From positions 53,707 through 117,706 of the forward strand of contig OENT01000432.1 of the NCBI GenBank assembly GCA_900239685.1: 64,000 bases of DNA. Direction: 5' to 3'. The DNA comes from Rotaria macrura (lineage: Eukaryota > Rotifera > Eurotatoria > Philodinida > Philodinidae). Both the position numbers and the translations under genes were made by a program. Below, one piece after another: positions 12,109 through 25,700 of the stretch (within the stretch, counting starts at the first letter, position 1; each line of letters starts with the position of its first letter). The notes under the pieces were generated by a model that made no database searches, was not told where the DNA came from, and saw nothing but the letters and a program-made list of their open reading frames with translations.

Positions 12109-12818
12109 ATGTTGATGCCCAAAAAACATCGCACACTCATCTACGAGTATCTAATGAAAGAAGGTGTTGTTGTTGCTGAGAAGGATTTCGGTCTCGATAA
12201 ACATCCAGCCATTCCCGTACCGAATATTCATGTTATTAAAGCACTTCAAGTAAGTTTTCTTATTTTTTTTTCGTGAAATAAATTCGAGAAAGCAAAAAAA
12301 GAAAGAAAATCTCTTCTTAATTTTCAGTCACTCAAATCACGTAATTTAGTTAAAGAACAATTTGCGTGGCGTCATTATTATTGGTATCTAAATAATGAAG
12401 GTACCAATTTCTTACGCGAATACCTTAATTTACCACCTGAAATCGTACCGGCTACACTTAAACGACCAACTAGACCCGAAGGAGCTAAAGCAGCTAAACG
12501 AGGTATAATTTTTCTATATTGATGAAATTTACTGTGACATATTTCACATGTCTCGCAAATATTCTAGTTGATACAGCTCGACCATCCTCTCCAGGCGATC
12601 ATAGTCGTCAAGAATATCGTCGCACTGGATATGACAAACAAGCCGAAGTTGGTGCTGGTTCTGCTCGAATTGAAACAGTAAGAGGAAAAACACGGAGAAG
12701 CATGGAAGTGTATGTAAAATTTTCCTTTTCTTTTTTTTTCTAGCGTGGCGGTTACGGTCGTGGTCGTGGATTTCGAGATAGTAACCGAGGTGGTCCCGGT
12801 CAAGCTGATCAGCAATAA
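12109..12818 (+). CDS. RPS10: 40S ribosomal protein S10 (eS10)
   Basis: Coding exons are 12109-12249, 12328-12502, 12568-12677 and 12744-12818, giving 166 aa (human 165). The protein is a component of the small ribosomal subunit head. It opens with the diagnostic MLMPKK and contains [20 protein letters not shown] and [10 protein letters not shown]. It ends in a Gly/Arg-rich tail (GRGRGF) as in other animals. All joins keep frame. The three introns are 65-78 bp. RPL32 follows on the same strand after 300 bp, suggesting joint expression. Confidence 0.97.
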
Positions 12819-13118
12819 ACAAAAATGAAATAAACAACGACTTTTGCTATCGTCATTTTTTGTTTTTGTTTTTGTAAGGAAAAACTTCGCAAAAAAAAGA
12901 AGATCTGTTTTTGATGATAACAACAAAATCAACTTCGGCCCAATAATAAAAACATACGAAAAAAAAATAGCCGAAACCTATGTTTCTACATACTCATATT
13001 TTTCAATCCGAAGCAAACAAAACATAATAAATCTATACATAAAGAGAAAAAAAAACTAAAGAAATGAAATCAAAAATTAACTAACATTCAATGATTTTAG
13101 ATCATAGTTTATTAAACA

Positions 13119-13658
13119 ATGGCCTCAACATCAACAAAACTACGTCCATTGGTCAAAGGAAAAATTCTTAAAAAACGTACAAAAAAATTTGTTCGCCATC
13201 AAAGTGATCGATATATTCGCCTACTTGTATGTTCTATTCTCGTTATGTAGTACGTAGTAATAATTTTAAGACAATTCCTTTTAGCCAAGCTGGCGTAAAC
13301 CACGTGGTATTGACAATCGTGTTCGTCGACGTTTCAAGGGTGTCTATTTAATGCCATCGATTGGTTATGGTTCCGATAAGCGTACACGACACATGCGTCC
13401 AGATGGTTTCCGTGCATTTCTTGTTAACAATGTTAAGGTAAATCATTCAAAGACCAACTATAAAAACTCATTTCAATATTATGAATTTTTATCAATCAGG
13501 AATTAGAAATGTTATTAATGCAAAATCGTAAATTTGCTGCTGAAATAGGTCATACCGTATCAGCACCGAATCGTAAGAAAATTATCGAACGTGCTCAACA
13601 ATTAGCTATTAAAGTAACTAATCCAAATGCACGTTTACGCGCCGAAGAAAAGGAATAA
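13119..13658 (+). CDS. RPL32: 60S ribosomal protein L32 (eL32)
   Basis: Coding exons are 13119-13226, 13285-13437 and 13500-13658, giving 139 aa (human 135). This is a large-subunit ribosomal protein. Conserved runs seen are [53 protein letters not shown] and the C-terminal VTNPNARLR. Introns are 58 and 62 bp. A pyrimidine-rich acceptor (AG at 13099-13100) lies between the RPS10 stop and this ATG, in a gap of only 300 bp. That fits processing from a shared transcript. A poly(A)-signal-like AATAAA is at about 13768. Confidence 0.97.
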
Positions 13659-15161
13659 ACAATGATGAACAAGCCAAACAACAGCAACGACGAAATATAT
13701 TATTACAAAAATCATGTAAAAACATTGTTTTTGTGTTTTTGCTTTGTTGGTGGTTACTCTATTGTTTGAATAAAAAAGACAAAAAAAAGATCGTTGAGAA
13801 CCAATATCTCGCCATATTATCTCGAAAAAACAAAAATAAATTTCTGAATTTTTTACTACAAAAAAAATTATCGTTGAATCGAAATGAAAATGAATAGACT
13901 CACAAGTGACTAATAGTCAAAATTCATATCCAAAAAATGTATCCATAACGAATTGAACTAGAATTACATTCATCGAAGAATAAGAATTCGAAACTATAAT
14001 GGTATTTTTGTACTTTGAATCAATATAAAGAAAAACAAATGTTAACATTTAATCTAACAGAAAATAAATGTAGATTTAATAAATTCTAGATAAAGCATTC
14101 AGTATGATAACAGTCAGCTCTACGTGATTTTTAATTGCATTTATGGTTAAAATAAAAAGTTCATTCTACAAGTAACTGTCAATAAATATAAGAATTCATC
14201 ACATGGCTATCAATTATTTATCGTACTTGATAAGATTATACTTGTTCATAAATACAACGACATTGATATAGAAATTCACAGAAAACTCGATAACTTATTA
14301 ACATAATAGTATGATATGTCTTCGTAGTTCATCGTTGTTTTTACTGCTGCTTCATAAACAATGTGCAATCATAAATAGGACAGAAATATCTTTCATCTTG
14401 TGTGTTGTTCGTTAAAACAATTTTGTGATTCATTTCAATACATTTGTTTCGTATGAATCATATATCGAACGACGAACTTGATCAACGATAAATTTGCATT
14501 AGAAAAAATTTTTCACCTTGAAGAATCATACTTTTCTTGTTGTTTAAACTGACATTTAGGCTCATAGAAAAGGAAGAAAAATCAATGTGTGTATTAGTGT
14601 CTCTACTTCGCTTTTCTTCTACGTATATACCAATTTATCGATTGAATATGAATAGTGAACCATAAAAAAACGATGCATCGAAAATAAGTAAGAATAGTTT
14701 TGACAAACGAAAATTTAAAGAAAAAAGTATTATTTTCTTTTGCTATAGATCATTTTGATGTTTGACGATGATAAACATACGAAGATTCTTGTGGATATAA
14801 TATTTATATTGACCTCATTTGACAAAATAATCAATGAGTTTGAATAAAGATCATCAGTATTTATACGCGAATAAAATACGAATATATGCATATAATAAAT
14901 AGATCTTTATATATCTTTCCTATTGGCCCACTTTTAAAAGCCAACATATTTCATTCCTGCGTAATTCTATACTAAAATAATTAGATTACTCTAACATTAA
15001 ATAGCAACAGCAAAATGTTGATTATCTCATCAAGAGTATTCCATGACAAAGATTTTGATGATCTTTATTTATCAGTCAATTCAGTAGAATTAATTTGTAC
15101 TTTATTTTTCAGATATTACAAGTAAAACACAGTTCTTTATCTATTCAGATTAGTAGTCAGT
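13659..15161. other. Intergenic, no gene seen
   Basis: AT-rich sequence between RPL32 and the sorting nexin gene. I see no open frame, repeat or RNA gene that can be supported. Confidence 0.4.
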
Positions 15162-18043
15162 ATGCTTGTAAGTAATAGAAGAAACATAGAATTAAATTGA
15201 AATTCAATTATTTCTTTATTTCTAGGCAGCAGAAGCAACTGTTGATGGACTTGAAAAACAGGTAGAATGAACAGTTTACATGTGCTAGAAAATTACATTC
15301 AAAATATGTTTAGCAATCACATACCAATAGTATGGGTCTTACTGAAAATGATATTCTTATTGATATTTCGGATGCACTCAGTGACAAAGACAAAGTTAAA
15401 TTTACTGTTCACACGAAAGTAACAATTTTCAATGTATTTTTACTTTTGTAAATCTCTTTTGAATTATTCTTCAAGACTACGTCATCCATGTTTCAACAAC
15501 CGGAATTTAGTGTAACACGTTTACATGAAGAATTCATTTGGTTACATGACCGATGTAATACAGATGAAGCATATGCAGGTCTAATCGTAAGTTACAAGAT
15601 ATGATATGAGTTCGAGTTAATTTTCAAAGTTTTATTCTCTACTAGTTTCTTTTAATTGCCTTCAAATTTAAAATGCACACAAGAATTACAGTTTCACTTG
15701 ACTGAAAACTGACAGAAGTCGAAAAGTAGTCATTCAATGTTTTTTTTTACAGTGCATTATTGAGTTTCGATTTACTGCATACGCCATTCTAATCTCTAGC
15801 TTAAATGATTCATAACATTTTTATTGGAAATAGATCAGCTGTATTGATTGTATTCAAATCGTCGTTACTTCCAACGAGCATATTTTTTGCTAACAGAAAA
15901 AATATTGGTTTTAGGAATCTAATGAGTTCTTTTGTTTCTTTTTGAATATTAGATTCCACCAGCACCACCACGGCCAGATTTTGATTCGTCTCGTTCTAAA
16001 TTGCAAAAATTGAGTGATAGTGAAGGATCATTACCACGAGAAGAATATGAAAAAATGAAGCAAGAACTTGAAGCGTAAGTTTAAATAATTATTCTTAATG
16101 TATGTTTTCATTCTTGATTACAATCTAGTGAATATTTGGCTATGTTTAAAAAGACAGTTTCAATGCATGAAGTATTTGTGCAACGTCTTGCTGTACATCC
16201 AGTTTTACGTAACGACAAAAATTTTCATGTATTTCTCGAATATAAAGATGATGTAAATAATTTTAAATTATTGTTCAATTCAAGTTTTTTATTATTACTT
16301 TATCAGTTAAGTGTGCGTGGTAAAAGTACCAAAGAACATATCAGTGGGTTCTTTAAAAGTTTAACAAAAACAGCTGACGAAGTGTTCCTAGGAAACCAAA
16401 AGGTAAGTTGACTTCTACCGTAGACTACTGATGAGACTGCTCTCTCTCTCCCTCTGTTTCTTTCGTCATCTACCATTTTTAATACTTATACATACCAGAA
16501 AAATTATCATTTAGGATAGTGATGAATTTTTCGAACGACAAAAGCTATTTCTCTTAACTTATAATACAAAAATAAAAGATACAACAACATGTGCTGATAA
16601 AGTAACACGAACACAAAAGAGTAAATCAATTCTTCTACTATAATTTTCATCTCAGTCAATTATATCTAGATGTTAGTGATGCATATACTACAGTATCAAC
16701 TGGTTTTAATACACTGTTAACATTGGAGAAAAATGATTTAGCCAAGTAAATAGAAACATTGAATTTATTTGTTTTATTTTTCATGAACTAACGACAACAC
16801 CGACAGAAAGTTTCTCAACAAAATATCAGTTCACTTTTCTCCTACGCGAACATTATCAAAAATCATAGATTAGTATACTACATGGATGATGTATTTTTAT
16901 TCGAGAGTTAATTTGTAAATTTGAACATAAATTTCCGCGGCATATGAAAAAAACAGTTGCTCTGTAACAATATTTCGTCTTGTTGAATCCATTGAAATAT
17001 TTCGAATCGAATTTAATATTGAAATGAGATATACCTATTATTCAGTCAATGTAATTAACAGTTATTATGTTAGATCTCTAAATAGAACAGATATTAAAGG
17101 CAAAATTCATGCTTCAGAAATTACGATTCAAATAATGAAAATTACAATAGACTGAAGTTCTTTTCGTACGAACTCATTTAGTAAAATAAAAGTTCAAATA
17201 TTAACTATCACATATTCCTAATGAATAAATAAATATGTGTTCAATTCTTATCGAAGATTTTCTCACTACTTTCTAATAACTACCAAAAGTAAGAATAGAT
17301 TTATTATTCAAAAGCATTTATAGTTTTACTTCTTAATCATCTACTTCATTTGAAATACATTCAAATGAAGTAGATGATTAATCTAGGAAACTTTTGGCAT
17401 TACCATTTCATTTCTTTTTCTTCATTAAAGATATTTTATATTGATGGCAGACGTTTTCGAAAAAGCTCGAGTAAGTTAGATTTCTTCATTTTGTTATTAT
17501 GTGATGAAAAATATAATGCGTCTTTGAAGATAGCTGAAACACGTATACAAGCTGATTTTGATCTGAAACTAACGGATACATTAAAATATTATTCACGTGA
17601 TACCAAGGCTGCACTTGAGTTATTATATCGTCGCTCACGTTGTCTAGCTGATTTGGAAACTGCTAATAAGAACTTCGATCGAGCACGAAATAAAAATAAA
17701 GACTTAGAACAAGCAGAGGCAACTCAACAGAATATAAAGCAAAAATTTGAAAACGTTTCAGAAAAAGCAAAAGATGGTACGACGAATATTTTCTTTCTTT
17801 TGTAAATCTTTTGTCTTACATTAATAGCATCACTATTTTATTTTAGAATTAAATGATTTTAAACTTCGACGAGTACAAATGTTCAAGAAAAATTTAATTG
17901 AGTTAACTGAACTACAGATTAAACATGCAAAAGTAAACTTTGACTTAGAAATTAGGAAGAAGTTCTTATGTTGTTTTTTTACATTACAGTCCCAAATTCA
18001 AACTATCAAAGGTATTACTCAACAATTCGAAACATTCTCATAA
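15162..18043 (+). CDS. SNX6: Sorting nexin of the SNX5/SNX6/SNX32 group (retromer-linked PX-BAR)
   Basis: Coding exons: 15162-15167, 15226-15261, 15314-15418, 15476-15586, 15953-16074, 16129-16252, 16307-16402, 16515-16620, 16670-16745, 17431-17470, 17530-17776, 17847-17932, 17990-18043. They give 402 aa, close to human SNX5 (404). SNX5/6 act with SNX1/2 in endosome-to-Golgi tubule formation. The PX domain (about 20-150) includes [26 protein letters not shown] and YAGLIIPPAP-PDFD. The BAR domain follows with [32 protein letters not shown] and LYRR. The first exon holds only two codons, so the start is the weakest part; an in-frame ATG also occurs in exon 3. The 685-bp intron 16746-17430 contains a perfect hairpin. 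SNX5 and SNX6 cannot be told apart here. Confidence 0.9.
17333..17381. repeat. Perfect 22-bp inverted repeat (hairpin) in an SNX intron
   Basis: Positions 17333-17354 are the exact reverse complement of 17360-17381, separated by the 5-nt loop ATACA. The hairpin is 50 bp upstream of the 17431 exon. The arms are AT-rich but not simple sequence. Confidence 0.9.
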
Positions 18044-19667
18044 TTATGATATTCAGACTGGTATTATTATATTTTTTTTTCTCAATCAAAAGACTGACTG
18101 TGATGAAAACAAAATTTATGAAACTATGTTTTTTGTTGATTATTTGAAATTAATCAGAAACTAATTTTACAAAGTTTTTGTTTATTGTTTACATTTGGTC
18201 TTGTATAATTGTTTTTTTTTCATGTCTTAATTATGAATTTCATTTTTTTTTATTTATCATATTTTATTAATTATTCTCTTTTTGTGAAGGAAGACTAAAC
18301 GAAATCTTTATTTCTCAATAGAACCAATAAAAGTGAATTGAAAAAACGAACTCCACAAATTCTAAGTAATCTTTCTCCACATTTCGAATGGTTATGACAT
18401 TATACGATATTGCTCATTTCGGTGATATCTGATAATAAAAGGAGTGATTACATTTTACCCTTAGAAATTTATTTTTCTTGGATATCGAATCACGCGAGAA
18501 TTTTGCATGGATCACGTATATCAGACGGCTTTGTATAATTTTCATCCGATAGAAAGACTCAATTTGAAAATTATAAAATTTTTTTACATACATTATTGTG
18601 ACTCCGAATTTCACGTGGACAAATTCTTAAGTCGAAATTTACATATATTATCTTGTTCGATTTTCATTGTGTTCAAGTGAGAACTCGAAACGAAACGAAT
18701 CGAAAGAAATAGAAATTATTATATATCGTAGACACAATGTATTGAAGTCTGAGAGATGTGTAGATTGTGCAGAAAGATTGCTTGCAATCTAAGAATAGGT
18801 CTATGTTAGATCCTTCTTTGCTTTGAATGTTAATGCAATTTGATGAGTATCACTTTTTCCAAAGTTTTTCAAAAATATTGAGATGAATTCTGATTTTCAT
18901 TATATTTCAGAAAGAATTCGAAAATATATAATCAATTTCATCTCTGTCACTTGTGCAGTTCAAGCTAACGAAGCAGAAAAGTAAGATAAGTAGTAATGAG
19001 CAACGGAAGTTGTGTTCAATATGAATTGTCAATACTTATTGAACGCATTAGAATTGTATCTGATACTCATTTTTTTGTTGTCAAACACCGATTGCTTGAA
19101 AGTTTTCAATTACACGTAAAACTCTTGATCTCCTTCAATCAAAAGTAAGCATACCAAACCATGAAGCATCACTCGTAGGATACAAGCCACGGTACATAGA
19201 AATGATCAAGGAGCATCCTTCAGTAGTACATGTTATGTAAATGTTTGATGTACAACATAAGAAAGACGTTGATATTGTCTTGTCATTATTTGACAAACTT
19301 AAAACGATAATTTTTATCGTATTGTCGAAAAACGTTCGATTAGCGGTTTCATTTTTTAGACCAACGACACCCTGAAACCGAAGCGCTCTGATTGATAACA
19401 CATATCACAGAGGGTGAGTGCCGCTGCTGCAGTGTCGCTGATCGAACGAAGTACACTTTTTATTATACTGGCAACAACAATCCTGCAGATGTCACGTTTC
19501 ATATTATTACACTATACCAGTGTGAAGAAGAAGATAGACGTCTATTTGTTTGATTGGGCTATTGATTTTATCCATTGGCGACGAAACTTTTCAGTTGTTC
19601 GATCGTTCTTCTTCTTGTTTCTTGTTTATTAATATTTGTCAATGTTACCTTCAATTTAGAGAATACG
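18044..19667. other. Intergenic, no gene seen; probable 5' leader of SDS3a at the right end
   Basis: This is AT-rich sequence without a convincing exon. A somewhat GC-richer stretch with CTGCTGCAG lies near 19410-19440. A pyrimidine-rich segment ends in TTTAG at about 19660, directly before the ATG of the next gene, and looks like a 3' splice acceptor in the leader. Confidence 0.35.
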
Positions 19668-20420
19668 ATGAATAAATCTTCATTAGTCCAATCTAATTCC
19701 ACATTCACATCTGACTTACCCCTTCATTCATTAAATAGCAATACTATGCGACAACAACGTCGTCATACTCATCGTTTATCATCATCGATAATTGATTCAC
19801 ATTTAGTTAATCTATATGGTCAGTTAGCAGCCCTTGAACAACAAAATTCGAATACTTCATCTACTGAGTCCACTCGTTTGAAATCTTTACTTGACACATA
19901 TCATTTTAACTGTTTACAATTAAAAGCACGTTTTAAAATCGAAGAAGAACGTATTGATCGACGTTTTGACTTAGAAACGCGTTGTACACGAGCACATTTT
20001 GCTTCGAAAAAGAGTGAATTAAAAGAACTATTGCTCGATCGTCTTCGACGTAAACGTAAATTAGTTGTTGATGAAATGCGTTCTGCTATTGATATACATT
20101 CCCGTTCGTTTGATGTTGATCCATTACTTGTTACTATGCAACCACCGCATCCATTACAATCTAAAGCATATAATTTTCGACAACGACCTGATATGGGCCA
20201 AGCAACATCCGCATCATCAAATTTAAACGACGATGAATTTTCATCATTATTAACAATGAACAATATGAATACAAGTGGCATATTATCACCGATGCCACAT
20301 CAACAAGCAGCACGTAAACGTCTTGTTGGTGCGTTCAGTATATTTCAATTACCGAAATGGACTATTAGAGACGATGAATGTGAAGATGATTTAAGATTAA
20401 TATTGAATAATCGAAAATAG
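19668..20420 (+). CDS. SDS3/BRMS1-family Sin3-HDAC subunit, short form (SDS3a)
   Basis: A 250-aa protein in one coding exon. It matches the coiled-coil half of SDS3 proteins: a helical region of about residues 45-140 with repeated charged heptads (KIEEERIDRRFDLE, KKSELKELLLDRLRRKRK), then VDPLLV and a Pro/Arg-containing RQRP that parallels the LRRRP segment of human SUDS3. SDS3 proteins tether HDAC1/2 to Sin3. The C-terminal tudor-like domain seen in the next gene is absent here. I start at the ATG at 19668: the frame stays open upstream to a TTG at 19575, but that stretch ends in an acceptor-like TTTAG and would encode an implausible signal peptide for a nuclear protein. SDS3b follows after 215 bp. 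Confidence 0.7.
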   Translation: MNKSSLVQSNSTFTSDLPLHSLNSNTMRQQRRHTHRLSSSIIDSHLVNLYGQLAALEQQNSNTSSTESTRLKSLLDTYHFNCLQLKARFKIEEERIDRRFDLETRCTRAHFASKKSELKELLLDRLRRKRKLVVDEMRSAIDIHSRSFDVDPLLVTMQPPHPLQSKAYNFRQRPDMGQATSASSNLNDDEFSSLLTMNNMNTSGILSPMPHQQAARKRLVGAFSIFQLPKWTIRDDECEDDLRLILNNRK

Positions 20421-20635
20421 TTGTAGCTTATTGTAATATCATTGATTCAATGTATATGTCATATTAAATGAAGAAACCTTATGTTTTTCCTTTTCTTTTT
20501 ATAATAAAAACAAATTTCCATTTCGTTTAGTGATTTAATAGTATTTTTGTTGGTTCTTTGTTTTATTCTAGATGGTAAATTTCGTTTAATCTAAATACCA
20601 AAAACAAACCAAATAGACAGTTGTAAATAAATATA

Positions 20636-22032
20636 ATGTGTTCAATTCAATCCTTGGGACAGTCATCGAATTCAACATCGAATAAATTATCAAATAGGAA
20701 AATATCATTAAAAATGATTGAAAAACGTCTGAAACATTTACGAGAAGAATTAAATAGTTTGACACCACGAGACATACCTTGTGCAACAAGTAATCTTCTA
20801 ATTGAACAACAAACCAGTGAAAATACTGAACATCATGTGCAATATAAGAAACGTTTGAATCATTTATTACGATTACATGATAAGCAAGTATGAAAATTTA
20901 GAATATAAATTTCAGTGTGATGTTTAATCTAAGACTTGTGTGATTGACTTGGTTGAGTAGATAAATTGGGTGTTTATTTCTTTTTTATAGAAAGAAGATT
21001 AGATGTCAAATACATGTCTGATCGATTTTTATTCTTACCTGGAACATGGATAAAAAATTTTAAACCTATCCTATGAAATTTCAAATCATTGAAATTTTCA
21101 TCGTACTGCAACTTGTAGAAATCCTCTAGCAAATTTATAGTACTATTTCATATATCAGTCTTCGATTGAAGTGAAAATTCTTGCATAATTTATTCCTTCT
21201 TTTTTGTTTCAAAAGCATAATTGCTAGCTTAGTCGCATTCAAATAACATGATATTTTCCGAAAATATCGATACTGTAATATAGAGATCATCCTAAACGGC
21301 AATGTTTTCGAATAAATTTCATTAAATCATCGCTATAAAAACCTTAATTTTCAATCCGAAACTCTGTCCAGATTTTTGTTGTATAATCTTTTTTTTTTAT
21401 TGCAAAACATCATGACCCATAGTACAGTTGAAATCAAGTTCTTATTCTTTAGAACTCAATGCTTTTCAACTTAGAAAAAAAAATGCAGCATCTAAGAAAA
21501 CTTACATTCTACTACAATAAAAGTATTCTGAGTTGTACGAATAACAAAGATTCATTTAAGAAATAGTCTGTAACATAGAATAAAATACTATATTTGAAAT
21601 CAAGTCTTTATTGACTATAGATTAAAATGCTGTCAATTTTCTTGATTTGAAAACTAGTTATATATGTAAAGAAATACTTGATTGTTTTGTATTATGAAAT
21701 ATAAGAATATTTCTTATCTATTTAAGGTGAATGCTTTAAATCTTTGGCGTTTTTATCGATCTCATACAATTGAACATATGTATGCATATGAATTACGGCA
21801 ATCGGATGAAACATTTCAAACGAAAAAAAATGATTTTAAAACAAGACTACTTTCAACATATAATGATAAACGTCGTTATTTAGATTTTGAGCATCAAAAT
21901 GTAAATATTCGTTGTCGTCATTTTTCAAATAATGATCAATTTATGTTCAATAAGACAAATAATATTAATGATATTATTCTATTTGATGGGCACAATCATC
22001 ATTTAAATGAATCCAATCAGCAACAACAGCTG

Positions 22033-22072
<40 letters not shown>

Positions 22073-22581
22073 GGCCTACATATAATTTGAGACGAGCAGT
22101 CGTCAATGATTCGATATCGGATAATTCTACGACAACAACACCGACATCATTAAAAGATTTATCGATTTTTAGTAGAAGTAATTCTTTGTTACCACCCTTT
22201 GGAGGTATCGAATTGCAACGTTGTTTATCGAATACAGACATTGAACAAGATATAAAAGATGTTCAACATGGTCTTTCTAATATTGAATCAATAATTGATA
22301 AAAATTTACCCAAACCTAAAGTAGATGATGTAACAGTAAAAGCTCATATTGATGTTCGCATTGAAGATGGTCGCTTATGGTATCAACGTGCATGGTTTTC
22401 ACGTAATTCGCCTATACTTTTAGTTTTCGATGATCTTGAAATTGTTCCTGCACTAGTTTTAACTGTTGGTCGAAATGATATACTCATACGTCGTTCAGGA
22501 ACAAATATAAAACATCGTGTTAGTCTTTCACTTTTATATGATGGTCATTTAGCTATTCGAAAACGTAATTGTATCTTTTAA
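20636..22581 (+). CDS. SDS3/SUDS3-like Sin3-HDAC corepressor subunit (SDS3b)
   Basis: Coding exons are 20636-20887 and 21727-22581, giving 368 aa. The N-terminal half holds the SDS3 coiled-coil region (including YELRQSDETF and a later YNLRRAV). The C-terminal 80 residues give ARIEDG-like VRIEDGRLWYQRAWF, then ILIRRSG and LAIRKR. These match the capped tudor-like domain of SUDS3 (human RIEDGKLYYDKRWY...VIRRR). A glutamine run encoded by mixed CAA/CAG lies at about residues 196-215. The 839-bp intron has no feature I recognise. The acceptor-like AG at 20570-20571 precedes the ATG. It sits between its paralogue SDS3a and INTS5, all on one strand with gaps of 215 and 156 bp. Confidence 0.85.
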
Positions 22582-22737
22582 CCGTGTGTATGAATGATCT
22601 TATAGTTTGTTTTTCTTCTTCCTTCTATTATTTTATGAGAATACATTAAAATAAAGAACTAACTACATAATTGAACGTGTTTGGTTTGGATTGAAAAAAA
22701 AACTAAAATTTATTTTTTCTCTTTTTTTAATTTAAAG

Positions 22738-25700
22738 ATGTCATCGTTAAATCAATTATCACAAGATTTTTCATTTTTCATTCATCATTCAGTTGATTAT
22801 CGTACATTATCAACGCCAGCTAATCTTGAACGTACATGTTCAATATGTTTAAATTTATTAACAGCAATTCCATCAGCACGTGAAGCAATTTTTGATTATT
22901 TCAATTCATTGATTAGTATCGGTGTTCATTGTTTTATTCAAAATGATTCATTGATAACTAGTAATTGCTATAGATGACATTTATTGATTTGAATAGAAGA
23001 AAAACTTCTTTCTTCTTTTTTTAAATTTTTAGGTGTTAGTGATCTATTAACAACCATTGAAACTAAATTAATATCATTAGCTATGCAATCCAATAGTTGG
23101 GCCAATATTCTCGCTCAAGTAAGTTTGAAAATAAATTTAAAGAAAAACGATTCCCATCAACCGGAACTATGTATATGCCAAATCGTTGGATCAAAACCAT
23201 AGCGATTAAAATATGAATACCAGACATATATATGTTAGAATATCCAGCGTCACTATTTAGAATTCTTTCGATCGATTTGTTTATAAGAGTGTTCTCTTAT
23301 AAAATTATTATGGAAAATTTTCAGAACAAGGTAAGATCTTGAGGCGATCATCACACAAGCATTCAGTCATAGCCGATGATTATATTAATGACAATACAAG
23401 ACATTCGATAGTTTTTTGCTCTCATAGACAATCAAATACATTTAATTATGATTCATATTGGATAAACTACTTCATAGTGAAAAATCATGAGTATTCTAAA
23501 AATTGCCATCATGCAGAAAGAAACACAAAGATTGGTTTTCTATTATACTTGCATTAGAATGCTTTACGATGGCGGTACCTTGACAAGATTCGACGTTAAT
23601 TTTACAAAAGAAGATCTTGTTCGTATGACATCGAAATAAATGATATTCTATCGATTCGTGTACTATATGAATTAGGTTTTCTATACGAAACTTTTTACAA
23701 AATTTATTTGATATCGGTGACTTGAGCAATCATAAGCGAAAGACATAGGGAACTGTTGAAAGTGATCCATGAACAACGATCTGAGTTGTTGAAATTTGAC
23801 AGACTAACTAGTTAGTTGATTTCAGAGTAATTGAATGTCGAAATATGAATCAATGACTCTTTCATTTAATTAGTAACAAGATATCTACTTTTCGATAATT
23901 TTAAATCATTCAACGTCAATACTGTGAGCAAGTCAAAAAGAAGTGACGGTATCAAGGGAAAATATCTACCATGCAATAATTCTACTGAACTCAATGTCGT
24001 AGTTCATTGAGTAAATGAAATTGACTCATCGGAAACTACTTCGTCGTATTTTGACTTAGTCATGTAATTGTTGTTCAACGTTCAAATGAATAGAAATAAA
24101 ATTTAAAGAAGTGTAAAGAAGCTTTATTATAAATACTATGGTCAGATTTGTTTTTCACAAATAACGTCGTATTGAAATATGTTAGCGAGTTCTAGAACTT
24201 TGAAAAAATATTTTCTAGTGGTCAATTGATCAACTGTTTAATTTAACAATACGATATACAAATGAAGCTATAATAAAAAATTGTAAAACATTAGAAGATC
24301 GAATTCAATTATGGACGCAATGTCAAGCAGCAATGACATTAATTAAAATATGTTCAACATGTATATTACATGAGTATGTCATATCGAAAATCTCTGTATT
24401 TATCTTCAAGCATTTGTTTTTCGTTCTCAGTACAATAGCAGCGGATAATGCATTGAATAAATATCTCGAAGCATCGACACTAATTCGACCTGAGTTCGAC
24501 TGGGTTACTGTATCGTTAAGGTAGCAAAATAAGATATTTTCATTTTTTTCGTTTTAAAATTCTCTTCTTTAGTTTACGTTGTGGTCAAACACTTGTATCA
24601 CGACTAATTCAATTGAGTTTACAAGAGAAAAATCAATCGCAAATGTCTCATGGTATTGAAAGAATATTCGCTGTTTGGTCATCACTTGAAATTATTGCTA
24701 CACAAGAACCACAAATATTTCATCAAGTTTTAATGGAACGAATTCAGGTTTAGATACGATATTTATAGATATAATTCAATATTGTCTTTTTTTCTTGTAT
24801 ATTAAATAGTTATTACTAACCAGTGATGATAGTCAAAAACATGGTTCGATAGTTTCACTAATTGGTATGGCATCCGCTGTTGTTACTGGTCCATTATGCG
24901 ATATTGTCTATTATTCACTTTATCGATCTCTTAATGCACATAGTTTACGTCGTTTATGCTCATCTATAAGACAAATAAATACCATAGATATTGAACAGTA
25001 AGATAATTATTAAACATAAAATGAATGATAAATTGAAGTTTTCGCTTTATTAAAGACTCACAGATGAATTTATATCTGGTCTTATACGAATTCGAACTGA
25101 TGCTTTACAAATAGTTCAATTTATTTTAAGTTTTATTACCGATGATACATCAACAGGTACGGCAGAAAATGCAAGCGTATGAAATATTATTTCATTTTTA
25201 TTTACAGATCACGATGAAATTGAATTAACATTACGGCAATGTTGTAAATATATTTTACAAAAATTATGCCATGAATGTCATTGTAAATTTCGTTTACAAA
25301 AAGACAATCAAAAAGCATGTATTCCAATATTAGCTTCATTAAATACATCGTTTGATCATCTACTCAATTTATTAAATTATACGAAAAACTCTAAAAAAAA
25401 CGATTTTATCAATGATTTATGTTTTAATATAGCACTTTACAATGGTGATGAGACTATGATGAAATATCTTCAATACACATTTACAAGTCAAACTTCGGTA
25501 AGATATGAATCCCTATGATAAGTATAGATCTTAGCAAAATGATTGTCAATCAGAATTCGGATTAGTAGCTTAGAAACGATAAACCGAACAATATATATAT
25601 ATATAGTAGCGGTGCCAGAAACTTCCTTGAGGGTGAGCTCAGCCCACGTGAGACCATCTCTGAGACTGCTACAACCTTTGCTTCAAGGGCTTTAGAAAAT

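Noticed and set aside
12544-12932. Minus-strand open frames across RPS10
   Set aside because: They are antisense shadows of the conserved RPS10 exons and the Gly/Arg tail.
19575-19667. N-terminal extension of SDS3a that would encode a signal peptide
   Set aside because: It begins at TTG, not ATG, is hydrophobic, and ends with a pyrimidine-rich acceptor just before the ATG at 19668. It is most likely untranslated leader or intron.
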